NCBI GenBank assembly: GCA_003427395.1
Contig: BFEA01000421.1
Span: 1,035,403 to 1,091,140, forward strand
Length of the DNA: 55,738 nucleotides
Reading direction: 5' to 3'
DNA from: Chara braunii
Lineage: Eukaryota > Streptophyta > Charophyceae > Charales > Characeae
This document shows, one piece after another, positions 41,565 to 54,133 of this stretch. Numbering within the stretch: position 1 is the first letter of the stretch; every line of letters begins with the position of its first letter. A model generated the notes under the pieces. That model was not told the DNA's origin. It was given only the letters and a program-made list of their open reading frames with translations, and did no database searches. A program made the position numbers and the translations under genes.

Positions 41565-42028
41565 TCTCTGAGAAAAAGGAGGCCGTTAAATCACCCCCAG
41601 AGATCGAGGTCATCGTCGCTAAGTACCCTAATGTGTTTGAGGAGTCTTCAAGAGTCGTAGATAGGGAGGTTGTCCATGCCATATAAATAATCCCAGGCAA
41701 TAAAACGCCAAAGGAGAGGATCTATAGGATGGCTCCGACCGAGTTGGACGAGCTTTGTTGACAACTAAAAGAGCTCATAAAGACGGGTTGGAGGCCTAGC
41801 ACTTCCCCCTTCGGCTCACCAGTTTTATTTGTTCCGAAGAAGGGGGGAACATTAAGGATCTTCATTGATTATAGAGGCCTCAATGCCATCACAGTTAAGA
41901 CCACAAAGCCTCTACCCCGCATCAATGACCGAAAGTACTTTACTAAGATAGATCTTAAATCCGACTACCATCGGATTGCTATCTGACCGAAGGATCGGCA
42001 CAAAACCGCATTTCAGACCAGGTGCGGT
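41565..42028 (+). pseudogene. pol: Element D pol, part 1: start of reverse transcriptase
   Basis: Translation with in-frame stops (41684-41686, near 41759 and near 41984) reads [75 protein letters not shown] and HKTAFQTRCG, the usual order up to and past motif A. It breaks after AFQTRCG, where insertion E begins. Confidence 0.85.
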
Positions 42029-42339
42029 GCCGAAACCCTTGGTTCTCGAATCGCGTCCCGACCCTTGAGCTGAGATATATGACAAATATGTGCACAACAG
42101 AGAAACATGGAAGATGGGGGCAAGAGAGAATAGAAAGACCGAATGGACAACAAAGATGGGACCGCCAGGACCACGGGTCTCGGGATGGACGTCAACACCA
42201 CCAGGACCAAGAGTCCCAAGATGAGAACCAGGACCAGTAGGACACAGAGACGGAGGAAGAGAGAGTCGCAGGGGCACAATAACTTGGATTAGACTAAGGA
42301 AGAAGGCCAATAACAAATTGGGAGATAATTTGAGAAGAT

Positions 42340-42700
42340 TCAGGGAAAAAAACGGGAAAGACGGTTTTTTCCGCAAATCACAAGAGATGTGGAAAATGTA
42401 GGCAAATGTGAGCGGAACAACTTCGTTCCATGCTAGGAACGCCCGGAGGGATGCCGCCTACAACATATTAAAAATGAAAAAGCAACAAAGGCCCGTTGCT
42501 CAAGGAATTATTGTTTTGAAGCAAGCGGATGGAATAGAGGGAGAAGGGTTACATGAATAACCAGGGGAAAACGGTGTTTCCCGTAATCATGGAAAATAAG
42601 GAAAAAATGGGCAAACGGAACGACGCCATTCCAAGCCACGAACGATTGGAACGTCGACACCCACAACATATTAAAAAAGACGCGACAAGCAGCAAGGGTG
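42340..42700. repeat. Two diverged ~200-bp repeats
   Basis: GGGAAAGACGGTTTTTTCCGC, AACTTCGTTCC and ACAACATATTAAAAA in the first copy (42350-42480) correspond in order to GGGGAAAACGGTGTTTCCCG, GACGCCATTCC and ACAACATATTAAAAA in the second (42565-42680). Confidence 0.65.
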
Positions 42701-45700
42701 GCATCAGCAACCGCATGACACATGGAGAACATCCATGTGGGGATGTTAGTACTGAAATGCCGCAGCAAAATAATAAAGGTGGCCCTCCTGCCTAGGGAAG
42801 GAGGACAGCTAGAGAAGTAGTACAAGGGAACGGGCGCTGCAAGTAGATGAGCTCGAGGGCAATAAAGGAAATAGTGTCTTGGTAGCATCACATAAGGTCC
42901 TGACATGTGACCTAGAAGGCCACGCAAGTGCGAAATGAGAAAAGTGGGTAGTGAAACTAGGCAAGGGGGTACAAGCGGATTGCTAAGCACAAGCTAAACA
43001 AGTGCCCACACACAAGGAACCTGAGAAATGGTGGCCCCTTGAGTTCCAGAATGGAAGGGGTTAGCAAAGAAGTAACAAAGTCTCGATTGGCTTCTAGGTC
43101 TTGAAATTGAGAAGGGACTCATAAGGGATACAACAAATCACAAGGGCCTTAGTTTTTTCGTGCCCAGGTACAATGAACCTGAAAAATGAGGTTCTAATGT
43201 GGTCCAAGATAAGAAGGTCATCAAAGGTAGGGAGAAAAAGACCTAGAGGGAGAATGGAAGAGGTACGACAGTGTGAGAGTGAAAAAGTGGGAAGCCGCCA
43301 CATCATGGTCAACTTGCCCCTTCCCAAGGAGGTATGGGTGCCTTCTACAGGCGGCACCAAGTCTAGATGCAGTTGGGACTGAAACGGTAAAAAACGGACA
43401 CTTGGAGGCCAAGGAAAACACATGTTTTAGGTGCATCTTGTGACCAAATTCACCCAAGGGTGAATCGGGCATAAAGATCGGGAAAAAGAGAGTTTAGATA
43501 CAATGAACTCAAAACTAAAGTTCCTAGAAGCTACGAGCTCACAAACGGACAGAAACGGACATTTAGGGGAAAGTGAAATACATGTTCTAGATACATTTTG
43601 TGGCCGAAAACAGTTACAAAATATCTTAGTTTTTCTTGATTTTCTCTTAGAAAAAAAAATAAAAAATCATAAGGGAGGTGGGTCGTGGTACAACAGACCA
43701 TAAAAAGCAAAGCAAAAACACGTTTCAAGTACATCCGAAGTCAATATTGAATCCTGATGCACTTGGAAATGTGTCGCCCCATTTAATTTCAGTTTCAAGG
43801 TTAATTTAGGGGTAATGACACTAGGAAAACGACCACTATTGCACTTCGAAAATTAACGGACTGCAAGGGAGTGTTAAGGTTAAGGAAAAATAAGCCTCGA
43901 CGTCCTAAAAACATTAAAAAACAGTGCCTCAAGCATGGAAGCAAATTGTGAGGATGAATGGCGACTGCTAGATCAAGATCTGAGCGACCGAGAATATTTG
44001 GCGCACTTGTGACACATGCGAAGAAGGAAATTAGGATTGTCGGAGACTAGAGAGGCCCAAATAAAATTGAGACAAAATAGAGAATAATGTCGGGGACTAG
44101 ACGGGCCCAAATGGAAATAATCAAAAATTGAGATCGTGTGGGATAACTGACGGGGACTTGAGTTGTCCCAACAAAACTGTGGAGCGGCTCGAGGATTGGA
44201 CAAACGAAGAAAGATGCACCGTTGAGATCAAGATCTAGTGGTTGAGAATATTAGCACTTCTAGTAGGATCAAGTTGAGGAGTTTTCAAAGGTGAAGGAAG
44301 GGGGAAATTAAGAAAGGGGCCCTACATTGCATCTCGGACCAGCCAAGCAAGAAAAAATAGAGCCTTGAGTGGCTTTAAGCAGTAGATAGGCTGCCAAGGA
44401 AAAATCAGAGCAAGGAGGGCCACAAAATGAGACTAACGGAGATAAAATGAAACCCCCATAAGTGTGGGGATGTCATTATTGTGATCCGAGAAATAACGAA
44501 CAACAACTTGATCTAGATCAAGATCCATGACCTAAAAAAAGTGTCAACAACTATTTGGCACTCGTCACATTAAAAAAAAAAAAAAAAAAAAAAAGGTGAG
44601 AAAAAGGAGGGAGAATGAGACAAAAGGGGAAAAAAAGGTTGAGGGAAAATGACCGTTTAGTTGGGATTGACATAGTAGGGATTGGCATGCCCCTATTTTG
44701 ACATCAGCACTCCAAAATGAAGAGATAAAGCCCTTCGGGCCTTATCTTAATAAAATCTGAATTAAAATGAGAAAAATGAAAGAAAAAGCAAAAGAGTGTT
44801 GGTCGATTTTTTTTTAATCTATGGGAAGAGACAATATGGTCGCTTTTGGTGATGCCAATTCAAACGGCCAAGTCCGAAATCAGTTGGCAGCCCAAAATGG
44901 AAAGAAACAGAAAAACGAAAAAGACAAAACAGTGTATTTAAACAAAAACTGAGGCCATATACATTAGGAATTGAAAAGGAGAGCCCATATGACTCAAACT
45001 TGAAGCAAGGACCACTTGTGGGTAGCTAAAATTAGTTATGCCCTTGGATCTCGGCCAGAAAATGCACTGAGGTACAAAAGGGTACCTCGGCCCACTCAAA
45101 TTTCATTGGGACTTGAAAACATTGAAGAAATGGCCCAGAAGTCCTTTTATTTGCAACTAAGTCCGCCCCTTGATTATTCGGAACCATGGGGCAACATCCG
45201 AAGATGAAAGTAAGGCATGAGGTGGCCACAAAGGTAATCCGAGTTGGTACCAACCACTCGAACTGCATGCACTTGACCAAAATAAGGGTCAGGTTCTTCC
45301 GAAGAGGCCCGCTAGTGAAGGGAGGTCTTGGGGGTACCTCGACTCACCTTGGGCACTTGGGAGAGGCCCAAGGGCTGGCTGGAGTGTTGTGCCCAACCTA
45401 TTTAAGTTGGGGGAGCAGTCCACTTTACACACATTGGCATGAGGCAAGTAGATGCTGACCATATGAGCCCAAGAGAGCACCAGGCTCAATCTAAGTGAGA
45501 GGAGGGGAACCGCTGCCGATGTGGGAGCTTGGGTAGACTCTAGGCTAGTGGAAGTGGCTACAAAGGCTGGTGGGAGTGACGCTGGCCCAGGAGGATGCTC
45601 CGCCATAGCCCTCAGGCTATGAGGAAGGTGAAAAGGCTAAAGAGAGTCCCCTTAACCATTATAGAGGGGAGGACTCCATAGCCCTAGTGTAAGGAGATTA

Positions 45701-46097
45701 CCATAGCCAAAGAGAGCTTGAGAAAGGGTTGATGAGGAAGGCTTGAAGAAGGACGCCATAGCCAGAAGACAAGTGTGCAAGGGAAGAGAAAGCTTCATCA
45801 AGATTGACATCACAAGACCAAGACACTAGAGGAGGTGAGTGGGAAAGGAGAAGATGTTCCCTTTCTTCTTCGTCTTCTTCTTTTTCGTCTTCTTCTTCTT
45901 GTTCTTTTTCTTCTCCCCTTTCTTCTTCTTATTTTTCTCCTCCTCCATCCTTTTCCTCTTCTCTTCACTTCCTTTTCTCTCCTCTCCTCCTCCTTTTTTT
46001 TTCTCTGTAACTAAGATTTCAGACTTGGGGAAGTACGCAGTAGCTTCCCCAGTAGAGGGTCACTCTATTTTATGTATTTTCCTTACTTTTTTGTGAA
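42701..46097. other. Insertion E, left part; no gene seen
   Basis: Purine-rich, decayed sequence with small local duplications (43380-43620; 43970-44240, where GGGGACTAGA/GGCCCAA words recur at ~65-bp steps), a poly-A run (44572-44594) and a CTT-rich tract (45858-46010). No coding motif on either strand. Confidence 0.5.
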
Positions 46098-47990
46098 ACA
46101 CTACTTTGATTTTTGCCTCCACTAGCCTTGTGTATGTGTTTGGTCATCTTTCTTACCATGTTTTGAGCATTTTTCCATTTGGGTGTAATTCCCTACTTAT
46201 TGCTTCACCTAGTGTCGTGAGCTTCATTTCCTGCTTGGTCTAGTTTTCCACTTTTATATAAATCGCTTCTTTGATTCTTGCCTCTACTCGCTTTGGGTGT
46301 GTGTTTGGTCATTTTCCTCTTCATGTTTTGAGCATTCTTCCACTTGGGTATAATTCGCTACTTATGTTTCTGCTTCAACTACTGTTGTGAGCTTCATGTC
46401 CTCATGCTTGTCTCGTTTTCCACTTCTAGGTACATCACTACTTTGATTCTTGCCTCGAGTAGCCTCGAGTGTGTGTTTGGTCATCTTTCTCTCTATGTTT
46501 TGAACATTCTTCCACTTCGGTGTATTTCGCTACTTATGTTTTTTGCTTCAACTAGTGTTGTGAGCTTGATTTCCTCATACTTTGTCTACTTTTTCACTTT
46601 CATGTAAATCACTACTTTGATTCTTGCCTCCATTAGCCTAGGGGGTGTTTTTGGTCATCTTTCTCTCCATGTTTTGAGCATTCTTCCACTTCGGTGTAAT
46701 TTGCTACTTGTGAGTTTCATTTCCTCATGCTTTGTCTCCTTTTCCACTTCCAAGTAAATCGTCACTTTGATTCTTGCCTCCACTAGCCTTATGTGTGTTT
46801 TCTCATTTTTCTCTGCTGGTTTTCAACATTCTTCCACCTGGGTGTAATTCACTACTTGTGTTCTTGCTTCATCTAGAGTAGTGAACTTCATTTCCTCACG
46901 CTTTGTCTTGTTTTCCACTTTCATGTAAATCACTACTTTGAATCGTGCATCCACTAGCCTTGTGTATGTGTTTGGTCATCTTTCTCTCAATGTTTTGAGC
47001 AATCTTCTACTAAAGTGTAACCCGCTACTTGTGTTATTGCTTCAACTAGTGTTGTGATGTTTATTTCATCATGCTTGTGATGTCTATTTTTTCTTCAACT
47101 AGTGTTGTGAGCTTCATTTCTTGCCTCCACTAGCCTTGTGTACGTGTTTGGTCATCTTTTTCTCTTGATTTTTAACATTCTTCCACTTGGGTGTAATTCG
47201 CTACTTGTGTTTTTGCTTCATCTAGTGTAGTGAGCTTCATTTCCTCATGCTTTGTCTAGTTTTTCACTTTCATGTAAATCGCTACTATGATTCTTGCCTC
47301 CACTAGCGTTGTGTATGTGTTTGGTCATTTTTCTCTTCATGTTTTGAGCAATCTTTCATTTAGGTGTAATTCGCTACTTGTGCTTTTGCTTCAACTAGTG
47401 TTGTGAGCTTAATTTCTTCATGCTTTGTGTAATTTTTCAGTTCCATGTGAATCGCTACTTTGATTCTTGCCTCCATGTATTGAGCATTCTTCCACTTGGG
47501 TGTAATTCACTACTTGTGTTTTTGCTTCAACTAGTGTTGTGAGTTTCATTTCCTAATGCTTTCTCTAGTTTTCCACTTGCATGTAAATCACTATTTTGAT
47601 TATTGACTCTACTAGACTTGGGTGTGTGTTTTGCCATCTTTCTCTCCTTGTTTTGAACATTCTTCCACTTGGGTGTAATTTGCTATTTGTGTTTTTGCTT
47701 CAACCAGTATTGTGAGCTTTATTTCCTCATGCTTGTCTAGTTTTCCACTTCCATGTAAATCGATACTTTGATTATTGCCTTCGCTAGCCTTATGTATGTG
47801 TTTGGTCATCTTTCTCTCCTTGTTTTGATCAATCTTTTACTTGGGTGTGATTCAACACTTGTGTTCTTGCTTCAACTAATGTTGTGGGCTTCATTTCCTC
47901 ATGCTTTGTGCATTCCTTCACTTCCATGCAAATCACTTCTTTTATTTTTGCCTCTACTAACCTTGTGTATTTGTTTTGTCTAGTATTTCG
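46098..47990. repeat. Tandem array 1 in insertion E: ~165-bp unit, about 12 copies
   Basis: TTGATTCTTGCCTCCACTAG recurs (with changes) near 46109, 46271, 46442, 46616, 46765, 46938, 47120, 47288, 47459, 47595, 47767 and 47938. Units continue with GTGTTTGGTCATCTTTCTCT, TTTTGAGCATTCTTCCACTT, GGGTGTAATTCGCTACTTGT and GCTTCAACTAGTGTTGTGAG. Open frames over it are artefacts. Confidence 0.92.
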
Positions 47991-48950
47991 CTTCACACAT
48001 GAGTGCTTCTTTTAGTTACGTGCATATTTTTTATCAAGTTTGTCTCATGGTTTCCATCAATCTTCCACTTGGTAGTATTTTACTTCACTCTTAAGTGTTT
48101 CTTCTAATCATGTGTATGCGTTTTGTTAAGTTTCTCTCATGGTTTCCATCAATCTACCGCGTGGTAGTATTCCGCTTTTAGTATTCTGCTTTTAGTATTC
48201 TGCTTTTCACACTGAGTGCTTCGTCTACTCATTTGCATGTGTTTTGTCGAGTTTCTCTCATAACTTTTGTCAATTTTCCACTTAGTAGTATTTTGCTTCG
48301 CTCTTGAGTGCATCTTCTAGTCATGTGCATGTGTTTTGTCAAGTTTCCCTCATGACTTCCGTAATTTTCCACTTGGTAGTATTTCACATGCACTCTTGAG
48401 TGCTTCTTCTAGTCATATGGATGTGCTTTGTCAAGTTTCCTTCATGATTTTCATCAACCTTCCACTTGGTAGTATTTTGCTTCACTCTCGAGTGCTTCTT
48501 CTAATCATGTCTATGTATTTTGTCAAGTTTCTCTCATGGTTTCCATCAATCTTCCACTTGGTGGTATTTCACTTCACACTTGAGTGCTAATAATATTCAT
48601 GTGTTATGGTTTTCGCCAATTTTCCACTTGGTAGTATTTCACATGCACTCTTGAGTGCTTCTTCTAGTCATGTGCATGTGTTTTGTAAAGTTCTCCTCAT
48701 GATTTGCATCAATCCTCCACTTGGTAGTAGTATTTCGCTTCGCTCTCGAGTGCTACTTTTAGTAATGTGCATGTGCTTTGTCTAGTTTCTCGAATGGTTT
48801 TCATCAATCTTCCACTTGGTAGCATCTCACTTGGGTGCTTCATCTAGTCATATGTATGTGTTTTGTCAAGTTTTCTCTCATGGTTTCCATAAATCTTCCA
48901 CTTGGTAGTATTTTGTTTCACACTTGAGTGTTTCTTCTAGTTATGTGCGT
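47991..48950. repeat. Tandem array 2 in insertion E: ~92-bp unit, about 10 copies
   Basis: CCACTTGGTAGTATTT recurs near 48067, 48156, 48279, 48370, 48463, 48555, 48625, 48718, 48811 and 48899, with GAGTGCTTCTTCTAGTCATG and TTTTGTCAAGTTTCTCTCAT between. It follows array 1 directly and shares words with it (CTTCCACTTGG), so one may derive from the other. Confidence 0.92.
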
Positions 48951-49849
48951 GTGTTAGGACTGTGTCTTCTTATATGACACTTCACCCCCCGTGTGCTCTA
49001 TTCGAACGCCACTACTCACACCCTAGTGCACTCAGTACTGTGATGGAACTCATGTCTTTTGCGGGTCTAAGTTGTACTTTTCTACAGCTGTGCTCTATTT
49101 TGACTAACCCAAACTGTGCTTCCCCTAACTCGAGTAAAGCCTTGCCATCCGAATGTTCCACATTATCTTTGTCGCCTTGCATGATAGACCGATCCTAGTC
49201 TAAGTGTTGGGGGAACATCGGGGAAAAGGGTAGGTAGGTATTGCTCTTGCGGTTGCTGCTGCTATTTAAGGACTAGGTACTTGATTGTTGCTGCTGCTGG
49301 AACCGTAGTTCGACCCTGACCAAAAGCCGGTTCAGAATTATCGACTGTTCGACGTAACCAGGGGGTGGCAAAAAACAACCCCCCGCCAAACAAAGGGGAC
49401 AAAGGGGATGGGGTCTGAAACTTGGCAGGCCCCATGTCCAAGGCATAGGTATATAGTCTGCAAAGTCCCCTTGCCATCTGAGTCAATTTTCCCGCAAAAA
49501 CGAAAAATGGACTTCCTTGAACTGTTCACTTTGAGCTACGGGCGAAGCCGAAAACGGGCAAGTAGGGGCAAACGACGGCGGAATGAGGCCCAAATTTAGA
49601 AGGTCATCGGCAGGGTATGTATAGGGGGCCTGCAAAGTTACGGGGTCAATAGACGTCATTTGGGCCAGCAAACCGAAATCTGAGTCTTTCGCATCTCACC
49701 AACGACGAAAATTTGTCTAAGTTTTTTGCAAATCTGAGTTTTCTGCAAATATGAGTTTTCTGCAAAATTTGAGCTTTCTATGAATCCGAGCCTTGGACAA
49801 CACAAGAGAGGCGGGACCGGTACTTAGAAGTAGGGAGACACCAAGGCCA
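48951..49849. other. Insertion E between arrays; no gene seen
   Basis: Unique sequence. Short repeats TCTGAGTTTTCTGCAAAT occur at 49730-49770. No coding motif. Confidence 0.45.
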
Positions 49850-50690
49850 ACCACCTTGCATCTTCTTCTTCCTCCACCACCATCACGCATCCACCATAGC
49901 CAAACACCTTGCACCTTTCTTCCTCCTCACCTCCATCACCCATCCACCATCTTGCACCTCTTGTTCCTCCAATTCCATCACCCATCCACCATAGCCAACC
50001 ACTTTGCACCTTCTTTTTCCTCCACCTCCATCACCCATCCGGCATAGCCAACCACCTTGCACCTTCTTCCTCCACCACCTCCATTACTCATCCACCATAG
50101 CCAACCACCTTGCACCTTTCTTCCTCCTCTACCTGCATCACCCATACACCATAGCCAACCACCTTGCACCTTCTTCTTTCTCCACCTCCATCACCCATCC
50201 ACCATAGCCAACCACCTTGCACCTTCTTCTTCCTCCACCTCCATCACCCATCCGCCATAGCCAACCACNCCATAGCCAACCACTTTGCACCTTCTCCTTC
50301 CTCCGCCTCCATCACCCATCCACCATAGCCAACCACCTTGCACCCTCTTCTTCCTCCACGTCCATCACCCATCCATCATAGCCAACCACCTTGCACCTTC
50401 TCCTTCCTCCACCTCCATCACCCATCCACCATAGCCAACCACCTTGCACCTTCTTCCTCCACCTCCATCACCCATCCACCATAGCCAACCGCCTTATACC
50501 TTCTTCTTCCTCCACCTCCATCAGCCATCCACCATAGCCAACCACCTTGCACCTTCTTTCACCACCTCCATCGGTCATCCACCATAAACAACAAACCACC
50601 TTGCACCTTCTTTTTCCACCACCACCATCAGTCATCCACCATAACCAACCAACCACCTTGCACATTCTTCTCCTCCACATTTATCACCTG
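49850..50690. repeat. Tandem array 3 in insertion E: ~53-bp unit, about 16 copies
   Basis: CCACCTTGCACCTTCTTC, then CTCCACCTCCATCACCCATC and CACCATAGCCAA recur every ~53 bases. One ambiguous base lies at 50269. Both strands show long-looking frames (Gly/Trp/Met-rich on minus, Pro/His-rich on plus) only because the unit lacks stops in some frames. Confidence 0.94.
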
Positions 50691-50791
50691 ACCGCCACCA
50701 TGCTTACATAGTATAGGACTGTGAAATGTAAAAAGGGTTCTTAGGTAAAACGATAGGGTGAGTAGGAGGGGGGGGTTTGATTACGCATAGG

Positions 50792-50794
<3 letters not shown>

Positions 50795-50856
<62 letters not shown>
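50795..50856. repeat. (CT)n microsatellite
   Basis: About 31 CT dinucleotides. Confidence 0.97.
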
Positions 50857-50859
<3 letters not shown>

Positions 50860-52108
50860 CGCCAACCCTCTTCCTCCACCTCCACATTCTAAATCTAAGA
50901 TAAACCCCTCAACCCTTTTTCATCTCGGCGTGAGAGTAACCCATCCCCGCTCACCTGTCACATTTCCAGGGAACAAGCGGTGAAAAAACTTTGATCTCAC
51001 TTGGTGGAGAAAGAGGGCAAGGGGAGGGTTGTCGGTCCCTTGCACCACCAAGAGGAAAAGGGACTCGGGGTTCAAAGGACTTGAAACTTGAGGATTGAAA
51101 AGACTTGCTGGTTAAGGGATGGTCAGTTGACTCGACCAACACCCCGAATGCATGACGGGAAGAAGAAAGTGGCTAAGACAAGGGAAAAGCAATGAATAAA
51201 GAGAAGGAACCAAAGGATAAAGAGAATAGACATGCGGAAGGAATTATGTGTTGACCCCAACTAGAGGTTGTGCTTGTTCCTATATCGTGTTGAGTGTGCA
51301 GGCGAGTAACCTTCTAAAGTGCCCTGAGCAGGACGGCGCCCGACGAAACCGGGTGCCGAAAGGAAAGAAGAAAATGGGTTCTGAACATAACCCTCACCCA
51401 TGGATGAGTTTTTGTCGCATGATGACTTCCCTTAAAAGAAAAAGTGGGGTCTAAATGATTGGATGTTGGCAACAACGCCGGATGGATGAAAAGGACAACA
51501 AAGTCCTATGAGTGTGGGTCGGGCCCCGAAAAGACTAAGGGGTGTATAGACAAACAATGAAACAAGATATGTGAATGAGTGACTAGGGTAAAGTATGTAG
51601 GATGTGAGCACTTAGATTGGCAAGAGGTCGGGAACAACGGGGTGATCTAATGATGTGATAAGGGTCACATGACTTGGTCAACGGGCCTAAGCTAGAGGGC
51701 AAGTCCTCTGCCTCGTCAACGCCAGTAACCTTTGCACCTAGGAAATGGATGTATGGCCCAGGGAGGATGCATGGCCTGTGCATAAAAAAAGACAAACTCT
51801 CAATGAACTCCCTGGACCGGATGAGCATTGGAAGAAGCAATTGCCTGCGAACACGATGAAGCATCGAAAATGAACGCTTGCCGAGGATCAGTAGACTACC
51901 CACCTAGCGCGAGGGTTGAGCTACATCCCCAATGTCAAAGCTCTTTCGCTCGTTGGCCCAACCCCATCTATCTTATGGCACTAGGTGGGGGTGAGACTTT
52001 GTAACGAATGCTCCGCGCCTCGGGTATGCGCATGGGCGGAGCTGAGCCAACTGGGACCGCTGAAGGGTCGACTTAGGCTCGAAAGTCTAACACGATGGGG
52101 CCCTATAA
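50857..52108. other. Insertion E, right end; no gene seen
   Basis: Mixed sequence up to the resumption of the element D reverse transcriptase. No coding motif. Confidence 0.5.
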
Positions 52109-52112
52109 CGGT

Positions 52113-52650
52113 CTGTACGAGTTTGTGGTGATGCTTTTGGCCTTTGCAATGCACCTCGTATATTCTGACACGCCATGAATAGGGTCTTCCATGACTAATT
52201 GGATAAGTTTATTGTCGTGTGCCTCGACGATATTCTTATCTTTAGTAAAACTATCAAGGAGCATGCACAACACTTAGATCTTGTGCTAGGACTCCTTAGA
52301 CAACACAAGTATAAGATCAATCAGGAGAAATGCGAGTTCGGTTGCACTGAAATTTTGTACATTGGTCATGAAGTATCTGTGGATTGAGTTAGGCCCTAAG
52401 ATGCAAAGGTGGCTAACATTTGTGACCAGCTACGACCTCAGTCTGTGACCGAGGTTAGATCTTTCTTAGGGATGACTGGCTACTACCGCAACTTCGTCAA
52501 GAACTATAGTAAGGTGGCGGCCCTTTTGGCTGATCTAACACGCCTTGACACACCATGGGAATGGACAGACGAATGTGAGGGAACCTTCAAATGTTTGAAG
52601 GATGCTCTCTGCATCATGAGATTCTCATGCTTCCTAACCCTGATAAGCCA
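52113..52650 (+). pseudogene. pol: Element D pol, part 2: rest of reverse transcriptase
   Basis: After insertion E the frame reads LYEFVVM, then (with a frameshift and stop) HAMNRVFHD, and DKFIVVCLDDILIFSKTIKE, where the Tyr of YLDD has become Cys. EKCEFGCTEILYIGHEVSVD follows, then SFLGMTGYYRNFVKNYSKVA and the start of the connection domain. Stops lie near 52198, 52385 and 52397. Confidence 0.86.
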
Positions 52651-53430
52651 TTCATCGTGACCACTGACGCAAGCCAATATGGCATTGGCGCAGTGCTGGC
52701 CCAACATGAAGGGAAGAAGTTGAGGATGATCGAGTACATGAGTAAGAACATGCCAACTAAGAAGTTGGTGAAGTCCACCTATGAGAGGGAACTCTACGCC
52801 CTTTACAAGGCTATTGTCACCTGGAGGCACTATATGTTGGGAAGGTTCTTCTACTTGAGAACTGACCATCCGACCCTCAAATGGATCAAGACGCAGCCTG
52901 TTTTCTCTGATGCACTCGAACGCTGGATTGAAGTCATCGATCAGTATGACTTCAAGCTAGACTACATGAATGGAGAGTACAACGAGGTTGTTGATGCGCT
53001 GTCGCGGAAGGCAGACTACCTAGGTGGGCTAATTACTGAGTTTGGCTTATCTGACGACGTAACTCCAACATTGGTGGAGGCCTACAAGGAAGATCCCATC
53101 ATGACCAACATCATATGCAGAGTAGAGGCCCAAGACAAGGCCGCATCGGACGAGTTTGTGATGGTGGATGGGTTACTCTTTCTTGGCAAGGCAAGGTTTA
53201 AAAGATTGTGGGCGGTCTAGTGAGATTTTGCGTAGTCTATTTCTAGGTGAGTGTCATGAGGCGACAGGTCACTTCGGCTACAAGAAGACTAATGCCAACC
53301 TAGTCCAGCGTTTCTGGTGACCTAGTATGCTTGACGATGTGAAGAAGTTGTCCAAATTTGCCAAGTCTGTTAGCGGGATAAGTCGCAAACTCAAGCTCCG
53401 CTTGGGTTACTCAAGCCCCTGCCCATTCCT
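52651..53430 (+). pseudogene. pol: Element D pol, part 3: RNase H and integrase zinc region
   Basis: RNase H: VTTDASQYGIGAVLAQHEGK (catalytic Asp), YERELYALYKAIVTWRHYML (Glu), LRTDHPTLKWI (Asp), and VVDALSRKADY at its end. This frame is open to 53220. The region beyond, in other frames, has HEATGHFGYKKTNANL, part of the integrase HHCC domain, but the Cys pair is damaged. Confidence 0.86.
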
Positions 53431-54060
53431 GCGGGTCAGGGACAGAGTGTCTCCATGGATTTCATGGATACCTTCGTGAACAGCAAGATTGGCAAGAGAC
53501 ACATCTTCGTCATAGTAGACATGTTTACTAAGTACGCTAGACTAATTCCCATGTCGAGACTACCAGGACCGACCACGTCATCAATGTATTTATGGACAAC
53601 TGGGTGCGAGACTTTGGACTGCCCAAGGACATCGTTAGTGTCAGAGATGTCCGGTTCACCAGTGAGATGTGGAAGAAGGCCCCGCTGAACAGATGGGCAG
53701 CCTTCGGGGAATCGCCTCGAAGCCAATGGGCAAGCAAAACAGATGAACCGCGTGGTGCAGCATTTGCTGACACATTACATCAAGCCACGCCAGGATGACT
53801 GGAATGAGAAGTTGCCTCTCATCGCCAGTCTCTACAACAACGTTGTACACAGCACCACCGGCGTCAATCCGAACGAACTCCATTTTGGGTGGAAGCCTAG
53901 ATCTGCACTAGACTTCCTCCCTCCTGAAAACCAGCCAACTGCAACGTCTAGAACCATAGAGTTTGGTGTGCAGTATGAGAAGTTGTTGCAGCAGGCTGTT
54001 AGGCACATTAGAAAATCGCAGGAGGCAATGATTTGAGAATGAACACAGCCGACAGTCCAC
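53431..54060 (+). pseudogene. pol: Element D pol, part 4: integrase core
   Basis: Core starts MDFMDTFVNSKIGKRHIFVI (first Asp) and VDMFTKYARLIPM, then needs at least two frame changes. DFGLPKDIVS and RFTSEMWKK are in a second frame; MNRVVQHLLTHYIKPRQDDW and NNVVHSTTGVNPNELHFGWK (before the GPY module) are in a third. A stop at 54034-54036 ends this frame. Confidence 0.82.
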
Positions 54061-54133
54061 ATTTCAGATAGGGGAACGTTTCTGGGTAAAGGCTAGTGAA
54101 CTGGGTCAGGAATTCGGTATCTCTAGGAACCTA

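Larger units (their letters stand above)
42029..52108. mobile_element. Insertion E: ~10-kb non-coding element in the RT of element D
   Basis: The RT frame stops at GGT 42026-42028 and resumes with CTGTACGAGTTT at 52113. CGGT occurs at 42025-42028 and 52109-52112, a possible 4-bp duplication. The left end reads GCCGAAACCC and the right end GGGGCCCTATAA. No coding domain and no certain LTR pair were found. A sequence GGTGCCGAAA recurs at 51351, which could mark a 3' LTR of about 750 bp, but similarity beyond it is not convincing. A large non-autonomous LTR element is the best guess. Confidence 0.6.

Noticed and set aside
49717-50680. Gly/Trp/Met-rich minus-strand and Pro/His-rich plus-strand frames
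   Set aside because: Pure products of the 53-bp tandem array; residues repeat with the DNA period.
51351-52108. A 3' LTR of insertion E starting at GGTGCCGAAA
   Set aside because: The first ten bases match 42026 but the following sequence does not align convincingly.
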